DNA of 53,074 nucleotides from an uncultured Succinivibrio sp. (GCA_900770725.1 CAAGLL010000038.1:1-53074); one strand, 5' to 3'; counted from the stretch's first letter, positions 16,650 through 25,256 are shown. Translations and numbers: made by a program. Notes: generated by a model from the letters alone, not told the origin.

Positions 16650-18029
16650 TCAGAGCGCGATTTCCTTGCGCGCCATGGCAAGCTCGCCGCGGATGCACTC
16701 CGAGGCGGTCTTGAGGGCAAATGAGAGCTCCTCGCATCTGATGTTCAAGGGCGGGTTGAAGTAGAGCACGTCGCCTATAGGGCGCAGCAGCAGCCCCTTT
16801 GACAGGGCGCTGCGGTAGATGCGCTTGCCAAGCCTCAGGCTTGAGGGGAAGGGCTCCTTGGTCCTCCGGTCCCTGACAAGCTCGATGGCGTGGATGAGGC
16901 CGATGTGGCGGATCTCGCCGCACTCCTCAAGATCCGAGAACTCTCGCTCGGACTCCCCGGTGAGCCACTTCGCAGTCTCCTGCGCCTTCTTGATGACATG
17001 GTCGCGCTTTAGGATCCTCATGACCGTGTGGGCGCAGGCGCAGGCAAGCGGGTTGCCCGCGTAGGTGTGCGAGTGGACAAAGGCCCGGCCTGCCTTCCAG
17101 TCGGCGTAGAAGGCCTCGTAGACCTCGTCGGTGGTGCACACGACCGACATGGGCATGTAGCCTCCGGTGATGGCCTTTGAGAGCGTCATGATGTCAGGCG
17201 TGATCCCGGCCTTCACGCACGCGAAGACCTCCCCCGTGCGGCCAAAGCCCGTGGCTATCTCGTCGGCGATGAAGAGCACCCCGTGCTCATGGCACAGCGC
17301 CTTAAGCTGCCTTAGGTACTCCTCAGGGTAGATCCTCATGCCCGCCGCGCCCTGCAGGAGCGGTTCTGCGATGAGGGCTGCAAGCTCGTGCCCGTGCTCC
17401 TCGAGCGCCTTTCTTGCAAACTTGATGCACTCGCAATTGCAGTGCCCGCGGCACTTGCCGCAGGGGCAGCGGAAGCAGTCGGGGGCCTGCACGTGCAGGT
17501 TGTCCATCATGAGGGGCTGGTACATCCTCGCGTAGAGATCCATGCTCCCCACCGAGAGCGCGCCGATGGTCTCGCCGTGGTAGCCCTCGGAGAGGCAGGC
17601 AAAGCGCTTGCGCCCGGGGTGTCCCGTCTGGAGCTGGTACTGGAAGGCCATCTTGAGGGCCATCTCAACCGACGAGGAGCCGTTGTCGGCGAAGTTGAAG
17701 CGGGTGAGTCCCTTGGGGAGGATCTCAAGGAGCTTCTGGGCCACCTCGACTGCCCAGGGGTGGGTGAAGTCTGCGAAGATCACGTGCTCGAGCGTGCGCG
17801 CCTGATCTGCGATGGCCTCCGAGATCTCAGGGTTGCAGTGCCCAAGCAGGTTGCACCACCAGGAGCTCACCACATCGAGGATCTTCCGCCCGTCCTCGGT
17901 GTAGAGCCACGGGCCTTCGCCGCGCACCACCGCAATCGGCGGGAAATCCTCGTACTCCTTCATCTGCGCGGCAGGGTGCCAGATGTGCCTCAGGTCCTCC
18001 TGCACGAGCTTTGAAACTTCATGCTTCAT
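16650..18029 (-). CDS. bioA: Adenosylmethionine-8-amino-7-oxononanoate aminotransferase
   Basis: This PLP enzyme makes 7,8-diaminopelargonic acid in biotin synthesis. The 459-residue protein shows SSWWCNLLGH (55-64), EPLLQGAAGM, the cofactor Asp in FIADEIATGFGRTG (D256) and the PLP lysine in LSKAITGGY (K285). Residues 185-201 form an insertion with seven Cys (DCFRCPCGKCRGHCNCEC, key: C-x2-C-x-C-x2-C-x3-C-x-C-x-C) absent from E. coli BioA but reminiscent of Cys-containing loops in other BioA subtypes. Its start overlaps the bioD end by 11 bp. No bioB, bioF or bioC lies nearby. Confidence 0.92.
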   Translation of the reverse strand: MKHEVSKLVQEDLRHIWHPAAQMKEYEDFPPIAVVRGEGPWLYTEDGRKILDVVSSWWCNLLGHCNPEISEAIADQARTLEHVIFADFTHPWAVEVAQKLLEILPKGLTRFNFADNGSSSVEMALKMAFQYQLQTGHPGRKRFACLSEGYHGETIGALSVGSMDLYARMYQPLMMDNLHVQAPDCFRCPCGKCRGHCNCECIKFARKALEEHGHELAALIAEPLLQGAAGMRIYPEEYLRQLKALCHEHGVLFIADEIATGFGRTGEVFACVKAGITPDIMTLSKAITGGYMPMSVVCTTDEVYEAFYADWKAGRAFVHSHTYAGNPLACACAHTVMRILKRDHVIKKAQETAKWLTGESEREFSDLEECGEIRHIGLIHAIELVRDRRTKEPFPSSLRLGKRIYRSALSKGLLLRPIGDVLYFNPPLNIRCEELSFALKTASECIRGELAMARKEIAL

Positions 18030-18696
18030 CGAAAAGCTCCTCCATCGGAACGCGGACGTCCTCGAGATCCTCCGATCCCTCCCTCACATGGGCGACCACC
18101 TTAAGGCCGGTCATCTCCTCGACCATGAGCTCGTTGTCGCGGTGCATGAGGTCATCCGCGTTCCAGCGGTTGAAGATCACGCCCTTCACCGGGATCTTCC
18201 GCGCCTTCAAGTACTCATAGGTGAGCACGGTGTGGTTGATGGTCCCAAGCCCGGCGTCGGCGACGATGAGCGCGCCGATGCCAAAGCGCTTTAAGATGTC
18301 GATGTAGAAGAGCTTCCTGCCGTCCTCGTGCACGAGCGGGCAGATGATCCCGCCGGCGCCCTCTGTGAGCACGTACTCGTAGTCGCGCCCGAGGCTGCGC
18401 CAGGCCTTCTCGATCACGCCGGGATCGGGGAAGGGGCCGTCCTCGACGCGCGCGGCCAGGTGCGGCGAGAGCGGATGCTCGTAGAGGTAGGAAGCGAGCG
18501 TCCCGTCAGCCTGCGGCAGGGAGGCTGCCGCCTTCACCCGCCCGGGATCGCTCTTCTTGATGTCGAGCGTGCCGCTTGCCGCGGCCTTGTAGTAGGCAAA
18601 TGAAAGCTCCTTCCTGGTGAAATAGCGGGCGATCGCCGCGCACACGCGGGTCTTGCCGACATCGGTTCCGGTGCCGGTCACGAACAGTGATTTCAT
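18019..18696 (-). CDS. bioD: Dethiobiotin synthetase
   Basis: This ATP-dependent enzyme closes the ureido ring, converting diaminopelargonate plus CO2 to dethiobiotin, the step after BioA. The 225-residue protein opens with the P-loop FVTGTGTDVGKT (residues 5-16) and has YYKAAASG and EGAGGIICPL, as in the family. ATG 18696 is preferred over the adjacent GTG 18699 because AGGAGG lies 5 nt ahead. It is the first gene of a bioD-bioA pair in which the 3' end overlaps bioA by 11 bp. Confidence 0.92.
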   Translation of the reverse strand: MKSLFVTGTGTDVGKTRVCAAIARYFTRKELSFAYYKAAASGTLDIKKSDPGRVKAAASLPQADGTLASYLYEHPLSPHLAARVEDGPFPDPGVIEKAWRSLGRDYEYVLTEGAGGIICPLVHEDGRKLFYIDILKRFGIGALIVADAGLGTINHTVLTYEYLKARKIPVKGVIFNRWNADDLMHRDNELMVEEMTGLKVVAHVREGSEDLEDVRVPMEELFDEA

Positions 18697-18743
18697 CACT
18701 ACCTCCTTTTGACGGACTGGTATGTTACACCGCCAAAGCGGCT

Positions 18744-19649
18744 TCAGCCCTGGAGCAGGCTCAGGATCAGGGACTTCTGGGAGTTTATCTGCTTTAGGAT
18801 CGAGGGCATCAGCTGCTGGAGGATCGACTGCTTGGCCAGGTTCGAGGCCTCCTCGGCGTAGTCGGTGTCGCGGATGCGCGAGCGCGCGTCCTCGAGGTTC
18901 GTGCGCATGGTCGAGTTCAGGCGCAGCACCGACTCGAAGCGCTCCTGCACCCCGCCAAGCTCGCCCTGGGCCATGCTCACCTTGCCGATGACCGCGTCGA
19001 TGTGCCCGAGCACGCCCTGCGCGTTGTCCTCGGTGGAGATGTCAAAGTAGCTCGACTCGGGGCCCTTTGAGATGAAGCTGCCCTGCGCCCCGGCCTTTTC
19101 AGCAAGCGAGGAGAGCGTGAAGCCTGCGGAGAGGCCTGAGATGTTGATGATGTCCCCTGCCTGGCCTGAGACCTGGATTGAGATCATGCCGTTGCGGTTT
19201 AGGAGGGTGCCCCCCGTGTGCGCGGGATTGAGCCCGCACAGCAGCCCCTTGCCTGCGTAGGTGGTGCGGCAGGCGATCCTGGTTATCTCGGCGCCAAGCT
19301 GCCTGGCCTCGGCGTTGAGCGAGGCGCGGTCTTGCGAGGTGTTCGTGCCGTTGGCCGACTGGACTGCGAGCGTGCGGATGCGCTGGAGCATGTTCTTTAT
19401 CTCATCGAGCGCACCCTCGGCCGTCTGCGCCAGCGCCAGGCCGTCGTTGACGTTGCGCGAGCCCTGGACATAGCCGTTGATCTCGGTGGTGAGGCGATCG
19501 GAGATCTGGAGCCCCGCCGGATCGTCGCGGGCGGAGTTGATGCGAAGCCCCGAGGACAGGCGCTCGTAGGTCGTGGCAAGCGAGGCCTGGTTCCTTGAGA
19601 ACGCAGCCTGCGCCGTCAACGACTGGATGTTTGAAATGTAAAGCGCCAC
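18744..19649 (-). CDS. fliC: Flagellin (compact, D0/D1 only)
   Basis: This is the secreted filament subunit. The 301-residue protein has the conserved N-terminal segment (ALYISNIQSLTAQAAF, LSSGLRINSARDDPAGLQISDRL) and the C-terminal one (RDTDYAEEASNLAKQSILQQ ... LILSLLQG). The variable middle is very short, so D2/D3 domains are largely absent. Start GTG 19649 gives the canonical M-ALYI N-terminus. Two Cys (127 and 138, in IACRTTYAGKGLLCG) are unusual, since flagellins normally lack cysteine. A sigma-28-like promoter lies 55-81 bp upstream. No fliS or second flagellin is adjacent. Confidence 0.92.
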   Translation of the reverse strand: MALYISNIQSLTAQAAFSRNQASLATTYERLSSGLRINSARDDPAGLQISDRLTTEINGYVQGSRNVNDGLALAQTAEGALDEIKNMLQRIRTLAVQSANGTNTSQDRASLNAEARQLGAEITRIACRTTYAGKGLLCGLNPAHTGGTLLNRNGMISIQVSGQAGDIINISGLSAGFTLSSLAEKAGAQGSFISKGPESSYFDISTEDNAQGVLGHIDAVIGKVSMAQGELGGVQERFESVLRLNSTMRTNLEDARSRIRDTDYAEEASNLAKQSILQQLMPSILKQINSQKSLILSLLQG

Positions 19650-19703
19650 TCCGTCCCCGCACCGCTGAGGCAGGCGCGCGTCATGCGCACCCCTCCGCTT
19701 CAA

Positions 19704-19730
19704 TTAACGGCATGGGAGGGGATGGCTTGA
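19704..19730 (-). promoter_or_regulatory. Sigma-28 (FliA)-like promoter of fliC
   Basis: On the minus strand TCAAGCCA (19730-19723), an 11-bp spacer and GCCGTTAA (19711-19704) match the FliA architecture, with 7 of 8 in the -10 element. It lies about 55 bp ahead of the GTG start. Confidence 0.7.
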
Positions 19731-19786
19731 GCGCCGGGGCGGGGCTCAGGGAGGCAGATCACGCCTGGGCAAGGCCCAAAAGCGCC

Positions 19787-19819
19787 AAAAGGGCCCGGAT
19801 CCTGCGATCCGGGCCCTTT
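19787..19819 (-). terminator. Rho-independent terminator of purC
   Basis: Fourteen-base perfect arms AAAGGGCCCGGATC/GATCCGGGCCCTTT with a four-base loop are followed by TTTT on the minus strand. A second palindrome GGCGCC-TGCA-GGCGCC (19825-19840) lies between it and the purC stop. Confidence 0.85.
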
Positions 19820-19859
19820 GCACTGGCGCCTGCAGGCGCCCTCATCAAGGCTCTTTAAA

Positions 19860-20573
19860 TCAGAGCGGGCAGCCGATGCGGCGGGCGACTTCCTTGTAGC
19901 CCTCGATCACGCCGCCGAGGTTCTGGCGGAAGCGATCCTTGTCCAGCTTCTTGTGGGTGTCCTTGTCCCAGAGCCTGCAGCCATCCGGCGAGAACTCATC
20001 GCCTAAGATGATGTTGCCGTCGACGTCCTTGCCGAACTCAAGCTTGTAGTCGACCAGGATCAGGCCGGCCTTGTCGAAGAGCGCCTTTAAGACATCGTTG
20101 ATCTTGAAGGAGAGGGACTTCATGGTGTCGATCTCCTCCTGGGTGCCCCAGCCGAAGGCCAGGATGTGGGAGTCGTTGACCATGGGATCGTGGAGCTCGT
20201 CGTCCTTGTAGAAGAACTCGAAGGTCGGCTGCTTGAGCTCAAGGCCTTCCTTCACGCCCAGGCGGCGGCAGATGGAGCCGGCGGCGACGTTGCGGACGAC
20301 GCACTCGACGGGCAGCATCTTGAGCTTCTTGACCAGGCACTCGGTATCGGAAAGGAGCTTGACGGTATGGGTGGGGATCCCGGCCTCTTCGAGCTTCTTC
20401 ATGATGAAGTAGTTGAAGTGGTTGTTGGTGCGGCCCTTGTCTTCCAGCTGCTTGATGATCTTGCCGTCGAACGCAGAGGTGTCGTCGCGGTAGAGCATGA
20501 TGTAGTAGTTGGGATCATCAGTGGCGAAAACCGACTTGGCCTTGCCGCGGTACAATTCCTGCTTCTTTTCCAT
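19860..20573 (-). CDS. purC: Phosphoribosylaminoimidazole-succinocarboxamide (SAICAR) synthase
   Basis: This purine-synthesis ligase joins CAIR and aspartate using ATP. At 237 residues it equals E. coli PurC. Signatures are ELYRGKAKSVFATDD (N-terminal), DDTSAFDG, VVRNVAAGSICRRLG and LVDYKLEFG near residue 175. It lies downstream of bamC on the same strand, the order found in enterobacteria, but 130 bp with several hairpins (for example about 20630-20659) separate them. Confidence 0.95.
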   Translation of the reverse strand: MEKKQELYRGKAKSVFATDDPNYYIMLYRDDTSAFDGKIIKQLEDKGRTNNHFNYFIMKKLEEAGIPTHTVKLLSDTECLVKKLKMLPVECVVRNVAAGSICRRLGVKEGLELKQPTFEFFYKDDELHDPMVNDSHILAFGWGTQEEIDTMKSLSFKINDVLKALFDKAGLILVDYKLEFGKDVDGNIILGDEFSPDGCRLWDKDTHKKLDKDRFRQNLGGVIEGYKEVARRIGCPL

Positions 20574-20703
20574 TTGATATCAGTCCTATACTTGAGCTAT
20601 CTGCGCCAACCCCGCCTAGAATGCGGCAGCGCCGGGGCAGGTTCCCCCGTCCCGGCGCATATTCTAGCATCATGCCGCCATCCTAGGCGGCAGGGCGCAG
20701 CGC

Positions 20704-21870
20704 TTAATTTTGCGCGCCCACATCCTGTGCAAGCTCGCGGGTGAGCGCCTGCGAGAAGCCGCTGTAGATGCGGTCAACGGTGCCTGCGCCAAGCGGCTTG
20801 CCGTCCTCGTCGTAGAAGGTGATGACGGTCCTGCCGTCCTCCTCGCCCACGCGGAGGGTGTACTCGCCCTCGTCGAGCGCGAACGAGTCGACGCCCTGCT
20901 TGTGGAAGAGCTCGGCGTCCTGATCGTCGACATCGACGAGCAAGCGGCCGTTTGACAGCGAGAACTCCTTGATCTCCCAGTTGTACTTCGGGAGCATGCG
21001 GCGCAGCGCCGCCCAGACGGACTCGTAGTGGGCGTCGGCAGTGATGGCCTCGTCGCCGTTGTGGTCCTTGCCAAGGGAGACCGCCGCGTTGCTGGCGGTG
21101 GCGCCCTCCTCTGAGGAGCCGTCTAGCACGTGGATGATGGCGTTGGAGAAGCCCATCGCGAAGCGCTCCTGCTCGATGGGATTCAGCACATCCTCGATGT
21201 TGCGCCCCGAGAGCGGGAGTATGGTCATCGACCCGATGAGGGTCGAGGCGATGCCGAGCTCGCCGTTTGCATTGCGGCCGATGCGGATGCGGTAGACCTG
21301 GCGGTACTTCATGGCGCCGGCTGACAGATCGCCCGGGCCGTAGGGGGCGCCGAACTCGTTGAAGTCGCGCACGGCGGTGGTAAGCGAGTAGCTGTCAGCT
21401 GAGACCTTGCCCGCGCCGATGCCCATCTTCTTGAGCACCGTGCCCAGGAGCTTCCAGGCGTCGGCCTCGGAGTTGACCCCGTGCTCGCCGCCCTGCTCGA
21501 ACCAGACTATGGCCTCGCCGTTCGTCCACTGGGAGTGGATGCCCATGTCGGAGCGCAAAGGCGCCACCGGCGCGCGGATGTCGAGATCGTCGCCCACCGG
21601 GTACTTCATCGCCTGCTTGGAGATCGGCGGCACCTCCATGGACGGATCGGTCTTGGGATCCTCGAGCCCGGCCGGAACCCTCAGGGCTCCGCCGTGCTGC
21701 CTGGCCTCGCCGATCTTCTCAAAGCCGGTGGGCTCGCGGGCGTTGTCGTCGATCCCTCCTAAGTAGTACTCCCAGTATTCCTTGACGGTAGCGCAGCCTG
21801 AGAGCTGCATTAAAAGCGCAGCGCAGGCTGAAACGGCCAGGATCCTTCCGGCCTTTGAATGACGGGGCAT
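20704..21870 (-). CDS. bamC: Outer-membrane assembly lipoprotein BamC (NlpB)
   Basis: An accessory lipoprotein of the BAM complex that inserts beta-barrel proteins into the outer membrane. The 388-residue protein has a signal peptide with lipobox LSGC (Cys26) and the long, partly unstructured N-terminal segment followed by two helix-grip domains, as in BamC (E. coli 344 residues). ATG 21870, with GGAG 8 nt upstream, puts the lipobox in the right place. Synteny bamC-purC supports the call. The dapA gene normally just upstream is absent; an unknown gene takes its place. Confidence 0.8.
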   Translation of the reverse strand: MPRHSKAGRILAVSACAALLMQLSGCATVKEYWEYYLGGIDDNAREPTGFEKIGEARQHGGALRVPAGLEDPKTDPSMEVPPISKQAMKYPVGDDLDIRAPVAPLRSDMGIHSQWTNGEAIVWFEQGGEHGVNSEADAWKLLGTVLKKMGIGAGKVSADSYSLTTAVRDFNEFGAPYGPGDLSAGAMKYRQVYRIRIGRNANGELGIASTLIGSMTILPLSGRNIEDVLNPIEQERFAMGFSNAIIHVLDGSSEEGATASNAAVSLGKDHNGDEAITADAHYESVWAALRRMLPKYNWEIKEFSLSNGRLLVDVDDQDAELFHKQGVDSFALDEGEYTLRVGEEDGRTVITFYDEDGKPLGAGTVDRIYSGFSQALTRELAQDVGAQN

Positions 21871-21950
21871 CGTGTGTTCTCCAGTTGCAAGCCTCCCTGG
21901 CAAAGGAGGCGCCCTGCTCCTGCAGGGGCGCAAAGCCCCTGCATCGCAAA

Positions 21951-21983
21951 GCGGCGGGGGAAGGGAAGCCCTTCCCCCTGCCG
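21951..21983 (-). terminator. Probable terminator between the unknown 159-residue gene and bamC
   Basis: GC-rich arms of about 14 bases (GCGGCGGGGGAAGGG/CCTTCCCCCTGCCGC) end in CTTTG on the minus strand. A second perfect hairpin TGCAGGGGC/GCCCCTGCA follows at 21921-21943. The U tract is short. Confidence 0.5.
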
Positions 21984-22036
21984 CCTGCCATTATATACGC
22001 GCCGCAAAGCCCGCCGGGCCTTGGCGGCGCACCGCC

Positions 22037-22516
22037 TCAGCGATCCTGCTCGGCGGCGTCCTCAGCTGGCTGCAGAAGGGGCTTTTGCAGGTAGTTGAAC
22101 AAGTTGGTGCTCACCATGTTGAGCACTTCCTTGATGGAGCTCAGCTCAGGATCGTAGGCGTTGATGTACTGCGGCTCCGAGTCTGGCTCGTAGTAGCAGA
22201 CGCTCGAGAACACGGCATCGACGTCGGTGTCCGAGAGCGTCAGCGAGCAGCGGAAGTCCACCATGCGCTCGACCCCGGCCTGGGCCAGGAGGGGATCCTT
22301 CATGATCTTGCGGAAGTTGATGACGCCCATCGAGCGGTCTTCCAGGAAGATCTTCTGGGGATGCACGCCAGCCTTCACCCAATGGACGGCCTTGTCGTAG
22401 GCACGCTCGAGCTGGGTGTCGGAGTGGTAGGTGAAAGCCACTTCATAGTCGCTCCCCGGAGGCGGGGCCATGTTCTCTTCATCCCTGCCGGCATCGTCTT
22501 CAATATTGTCAGACAT
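22037..22516 (-). CDS. Uncharacterised soluble protein
   Basis: I do not recognise this 159-residue protein. It has an acidic, disordered N-terminus (about 25 residues), then an alpha/beta-looking core (YEVAFTYHSDTQLERAYDKAVHWVKAG, IFLEDRSMGVINFRKIMKD, VDFRCSLTLSDTDV), reminiscent of small TBP-like DUF4468 domains; that match is tentative. There is no signal peptide. ATG 22516 has GGAG at 7 nt; an earlier ATG at 22522 sits too close to it. It is positioned between glnS and bamC on the same strand, where dapA would be expected next to bamC. Confidence 0.55.
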   Translation of the reverse strand: MSDNIEDDAGRDEENMAPPPGSDYEVAFTYHSDTQLERAYDKAVHWVKAGVHPQKIFLEDRSMGVINFRKIMKDPLLAQAGVERMVDFRCSLTLSDTDVDAVFSSVCYYEPDSEPQYINAYDPELSSIKEVLNMVSTNLFNYLQKPLLQPAEDAAEQDR

Positions 22517-22556
22517 GTTCATGCTCCTTTGGGTTCATCAGTTGATTGTTGGGTCC

Positions 22557-24242
22557 TCAGACCCCGGCCTTGCGGGTTTCGCGCAAGGCCACGGTGAGGT
22601 TGAATACCGGGGCGCCGGGCTTGGAGTGCTTGCTGTCGGCGCAGAAATAGCCCTGGCGCTCGAACTGGAAGCTGTCCCCTGGCTTGGCGTCCTTGAGGCT
22701 CTTCTCGAGCGCGGCGTCGGAAATCACGGTCTTGGAATCGGTGTCCACGGTTGCAAGGAAGTCCTCGGCAGCCCCCGGGTTTGGCACCTTGAAGAGGTTT
22801 TTGTAGAGGATCACGCTGCCGCGCAGGCAGTCATCGGCATCCACCCAGTGGATGACCCCCTTGGGCTTGTGGCCTTCGACGTTGGCGTTGAAAGAGCCCG
22901 GGATCGCCTCGCAGTGCACGCAGGTGACCCTGCCCTGCGCGTCCTTCTCGCAGGAGACGGCCTTGACGATGCAGGCGTTGCGCAGCCTGACCTCGTGCCC
23001 GAGCTTCAGGCGCTTGAACTGCTTGTTGGCCTCCTCGCGGAAGTCCTCCTCCTCGATGAAGAGCTCGCGGCCAAACGGCGCCTTGCGCTCCCCCAGCTCC
23101 GGGCGCTCGGGGTGGTTCTGGCAGGTCACCTCGGTTGCGTCGATTCCCTCCTGCCCGTAGTTGTCGATGACCAGGCGCAGCGGATGCAGCACCGCCATGG
23201 CGCGCCTGGCGTTCTTGTTGAGATCCTCGCGCACGCAGGACTCGAGCGCCGACATCTCGATGACGTTCTCCTGCTTGGTCACGCCGATGCGGCGGCAGAA
23301 CTCGCGGATGGACGCAGGGGTGTAGCCGCGGCGGCGCAGGCCTGAGATCGTGGTCAGGCGGGGATCGTCCCAGCCGTCCACGAGGCCCTTCTCGACAAGC
23401 AAATTGAGCTTGCGCTTTGAGGTTATGGAGTACTCGAGGTTCAGGCGGCTCATCTCGTACTGGTGGGGCCGGTGCTCGTGGTCGATGGAGATGTGGTCGA
23501 GCACCCAGTCGTACAGGCGGCGGTTGTCCTGGAACTCGAGCGTGCAGATCGAGTGGGTGATCCCCTCGATGGCGTCGGAGATGCAGTGCGTGAAGTCGTA
23601 CATCGGGTAGATGCACCACTTGTCGCCGGTGAGCTCGTGGGTGGCGAAGCGGATGCGGTAGATGACCGGATCGCGCATGCACATGAACGGGGAGGCCATG
23701 TCGATCTTCGCGCGCAGGCAGGCCTTGCCCTCCTCGAAGCCGCCGTCGCGCATCTTCTCGAAGAGCTTCAGGTTCTCCTCGGGGGTGCGGTTGCGGTAGG
23801 GGCTCTCGACGCCAGGCTTGGTCAGCGTGCCGCGGGTGTCGTGGATCTGCTCGGGGCTCTGCTCGTCGACATAGGCGAGCCCCTTGCCGATGAGCTCGAC
23901 GGCGAAGCCGTAGAGCTTGTCGAAGTAGTCGGAGGAGTGGCACAGGTTGTCCCACTTGAAGCCCAGCCACTGCACGTCGCGCTTGATGGATTCGACGTAC
24001 TCCATGTCCTCCTTGACGGGGTTGGTGTCGTCAAAGCGCATGTTGCAGGTGCCGTGGTAGTCGCGGGCCAGCCCGAAGTTCAGGCAGATGGACTTGGCGT
24101 GCCCGATGTGCAGGTAGCCGTTCGGCTCTGGCGGGAACCTGGTCGCGACATGGTCGACCCTGCCTGCCTTGAGGTCATCGTCGATGATGTCGGTAATGAA
24201 ATTGCGGGGGATCCTCTCCCCGGCGTTCTCCGCTTCGCTCAT
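22557..24242 (-). CDS. glnS: Glutaminyl-tRNA synthetase
   Basis: A class I enzyme that charges tRNA(Gln) with glutamine. The 561-residue protein shows the HIGH motif in PPEPNGYLHIGHAKS (45-48), FDDTNP, and the KMSKS equivalent in TSKRKLNLLV, followed by GWDDPRLTTISGLRRRGYT, diagnostic of GlnRS. ATG 24242 gives the expected N-terminus (E. coli 554 residues). GlnRS presence fits Gammaproteobacteria, which charge tRNA(Gln) directly. Confidence 0.96.
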   Translation of the reverse strand: MSEAENAGERIPRNFITDIIDDDLKAGRVDHVATRFPPEPNGYLHIGHAKSICLNFGLARDYHGTCNMRFDDTNPVKEDMEYVESIKRDVQWLGFKWDNLCHSSDYFDKLYGFAVELIGKGLAYVDEQSPEQIHDTRGTLTKPGVESPYRNRTPEENLKLFEKMRDGGFEEGKACLRAKIDMASPFMCMRDPVIYRIRFATHELTGDKWCIYPMYDFTHCISDAIEGITHSICTLEFQDNRRLYDWVLDHISIDHEHRPHQYEMSRLNLEYSITSKRKLNLLVEKGLVDGWDDPRLTTISGLRRRGYTPASIREFCRRIGVTKQENVIEMSALESCVREDLNKNARRAMAVLHPLRLVIDNYGQEGIDATEVTCQNHPERPELGERKAPFGRELFIEEEDFREEANKQFKRLKLGHEVRLRNACIVKAVSCEKDAQGRVTCVHCEAIPGSFNANVEGHKPKGVIHWVDADDCLRGSVILYKNLFKVPNPGAAEDFLATVDTDSKTVISDAALEKSLKDAKPGDSFQFERQGYFCADSKHSKPGAPVFNLTVALRETRKAGV

Positions 24243-24480
24243 TCTCCACTCCACGCAAGGCTTAATTTTTTCATTTTGAAAAGATTTTAGCAAAGGGATG
24301 CGGAGCACTCAATTTTTTTGCCGGTTTACGGTTCCAATAAGTTGAAACAAAAGGCAATTCCGGCATGGAATTAATTGGTGAAAAACCCTGCGCCCGCAAG
24401 GCGAAACCTGCCATTTCGATGCTAGAATACGTCACCTGAAAAAAGGGGCTACGGCTCCCGACACGAATGAGGACAGCCAA

Positions 24481-24837
24481 ATGAGCTTTGAATCTGAAAA
24501 GCCTTTCAACGATTTCCAGCACTTCGCCCGCGGGATCCGCCGCAGCGGCGACTTCACCATCAAAGAGTCCGAGCTCCTCGAGAGGTGCGGCTGGGCGATG
24601 ATGGAACTCTACAAGGGAACCCGCAAGCCCAAGGACAAGGCCGAGAAGGTTTTCCTGGAGCAGCTCAACGGCGACGAGGTGATCACCGACCACAACGCCA
24701 AGGTCTTCAGCAAGTACTTGAAGGTGATCCGCCCCCGCCACCTGCACCGCCTGTGCTCGGTCGGCAGCGACGACAACATCGCCTCGCTCGCAGGCGGCAG
24801 CTCAAGCTCCGACGAGGGCGGCTCCATCGACGAGTAA
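24481..24837 (+). CDS. maoP: MaoP/YifE-family chromosome-organisation protein (DUF413)
   Basis: A 118-residue protein. Residues 5-75 match the YifE pattern: FNDFQHFARGIRRSGDFTIKESELLERCGWAM, ELYKGTRKPKDKAEK, then VWSKY-like VFSKYLKVIRPRHLHRL. In E. coli, MaoP with the site maoS keeps the Ori macrodomain organised. The C-terminal 20 residues are Ser/Gly/Asp-rich. It is divergent from glnS, with a 238-bp spacer that must hold both promoters. A strong terminator follows. Confidence 0.85.
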   Translation: MSFESEKPFNDFQHFARGIRRSGDFTIKESELLERCGWAMMELYKGTRKPKDKAEKVFLEQLNGDEVITDHNAKVFSKYLKVIRPRHLHRLCSVGSDDNIASLAGGSSSSDEGGSIDE

Positions 24838-24859
24838 GGCTCATCGCCTAAAAGCCAGG

Positions 24860-24900
24860 AAGGGCACGGCTGGGAAACCAGCCGCGCCCTTTCAGTTTTC
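24860..24900 (+). terminator. Rho-independent terminator of maoP
   Basis: Arms AGGGCACGGCTGG/CCAGCCGCGCCCT (one mismatch) with a GAAA tetraloop are followed by TTCAGTTTTC. Confidence 0.8.
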
Positions 24901-24904
24901 TTTA

Positions 24905-24925
24905 GCAAGGCGCAAAGCGCCTTGC
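24905..24925 (-). terminator. Hairpin downstream of azlD
   Basis: Perfect arms GCAAGGCGC/GCGCCTTGC enclose AAA. It lies 17 bp past the azlD stop, back to back with the maoP terminator. It has no U tract of its own on the minus side, so it may rely on the neighbouring hairpin. Confidence 0.45.
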
Positions 24926-24941
24926 CTTGTTCAAAGCCCAA

Positions 24942-25256
24942 TCAGGCGATGCAGAGGGCCAGGTAGACTGCCGCCACCGAGGCTGCCACGGTGAGCGAGA
25001 GCGGCATCTTCAAAAGCGAGAGCAAGAGCGCCGCCCCGGTGCCCACTGCCGCCGCCCCGGTATGCTCGCCCACGCTTGAGAACACGCCGGGGAACACCAG
25101 CGCGGTGAGCGCAGTGTACGGCATGATGTAGAGCACGCGGTGCATGTAGCGCCCAAAGCGCGCCTTTGAGAAGACCGTCGCAGGCAGCATGCGCAAAGGA
25201 TAGGTGACAAGCGCCATCACCGCGACGATCGCATAAAGGTAAGTCTCGTGATCCAT
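24942..25256 (-). CDS. azlD: AzlD-family branched-chain amino-acid export subunit
   Basis: A 104-residue inner-membrane protein with four hydrophobic segments, the size and profile of AzlD/YgaH. The opening YAIVAVMALVTYPLRMLPATVF has the conserved TYxLRxxP pattern. It pairs with AzlC to export branched-chain amino acids (valine in the YgaZH system). It lies 10 bp after the azlC stop on the same strand. Confidence 0.85.
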   Translation of the reverse strand: MDHETYLYAIVAVMALVTYPLRMLPATVFSKARFGRYMHRVLYIMPYTALTALVFPGVFSSVGEHTGAAAVGTGAALLLSLLKMPLSLTVAASVAAVYLALCIA

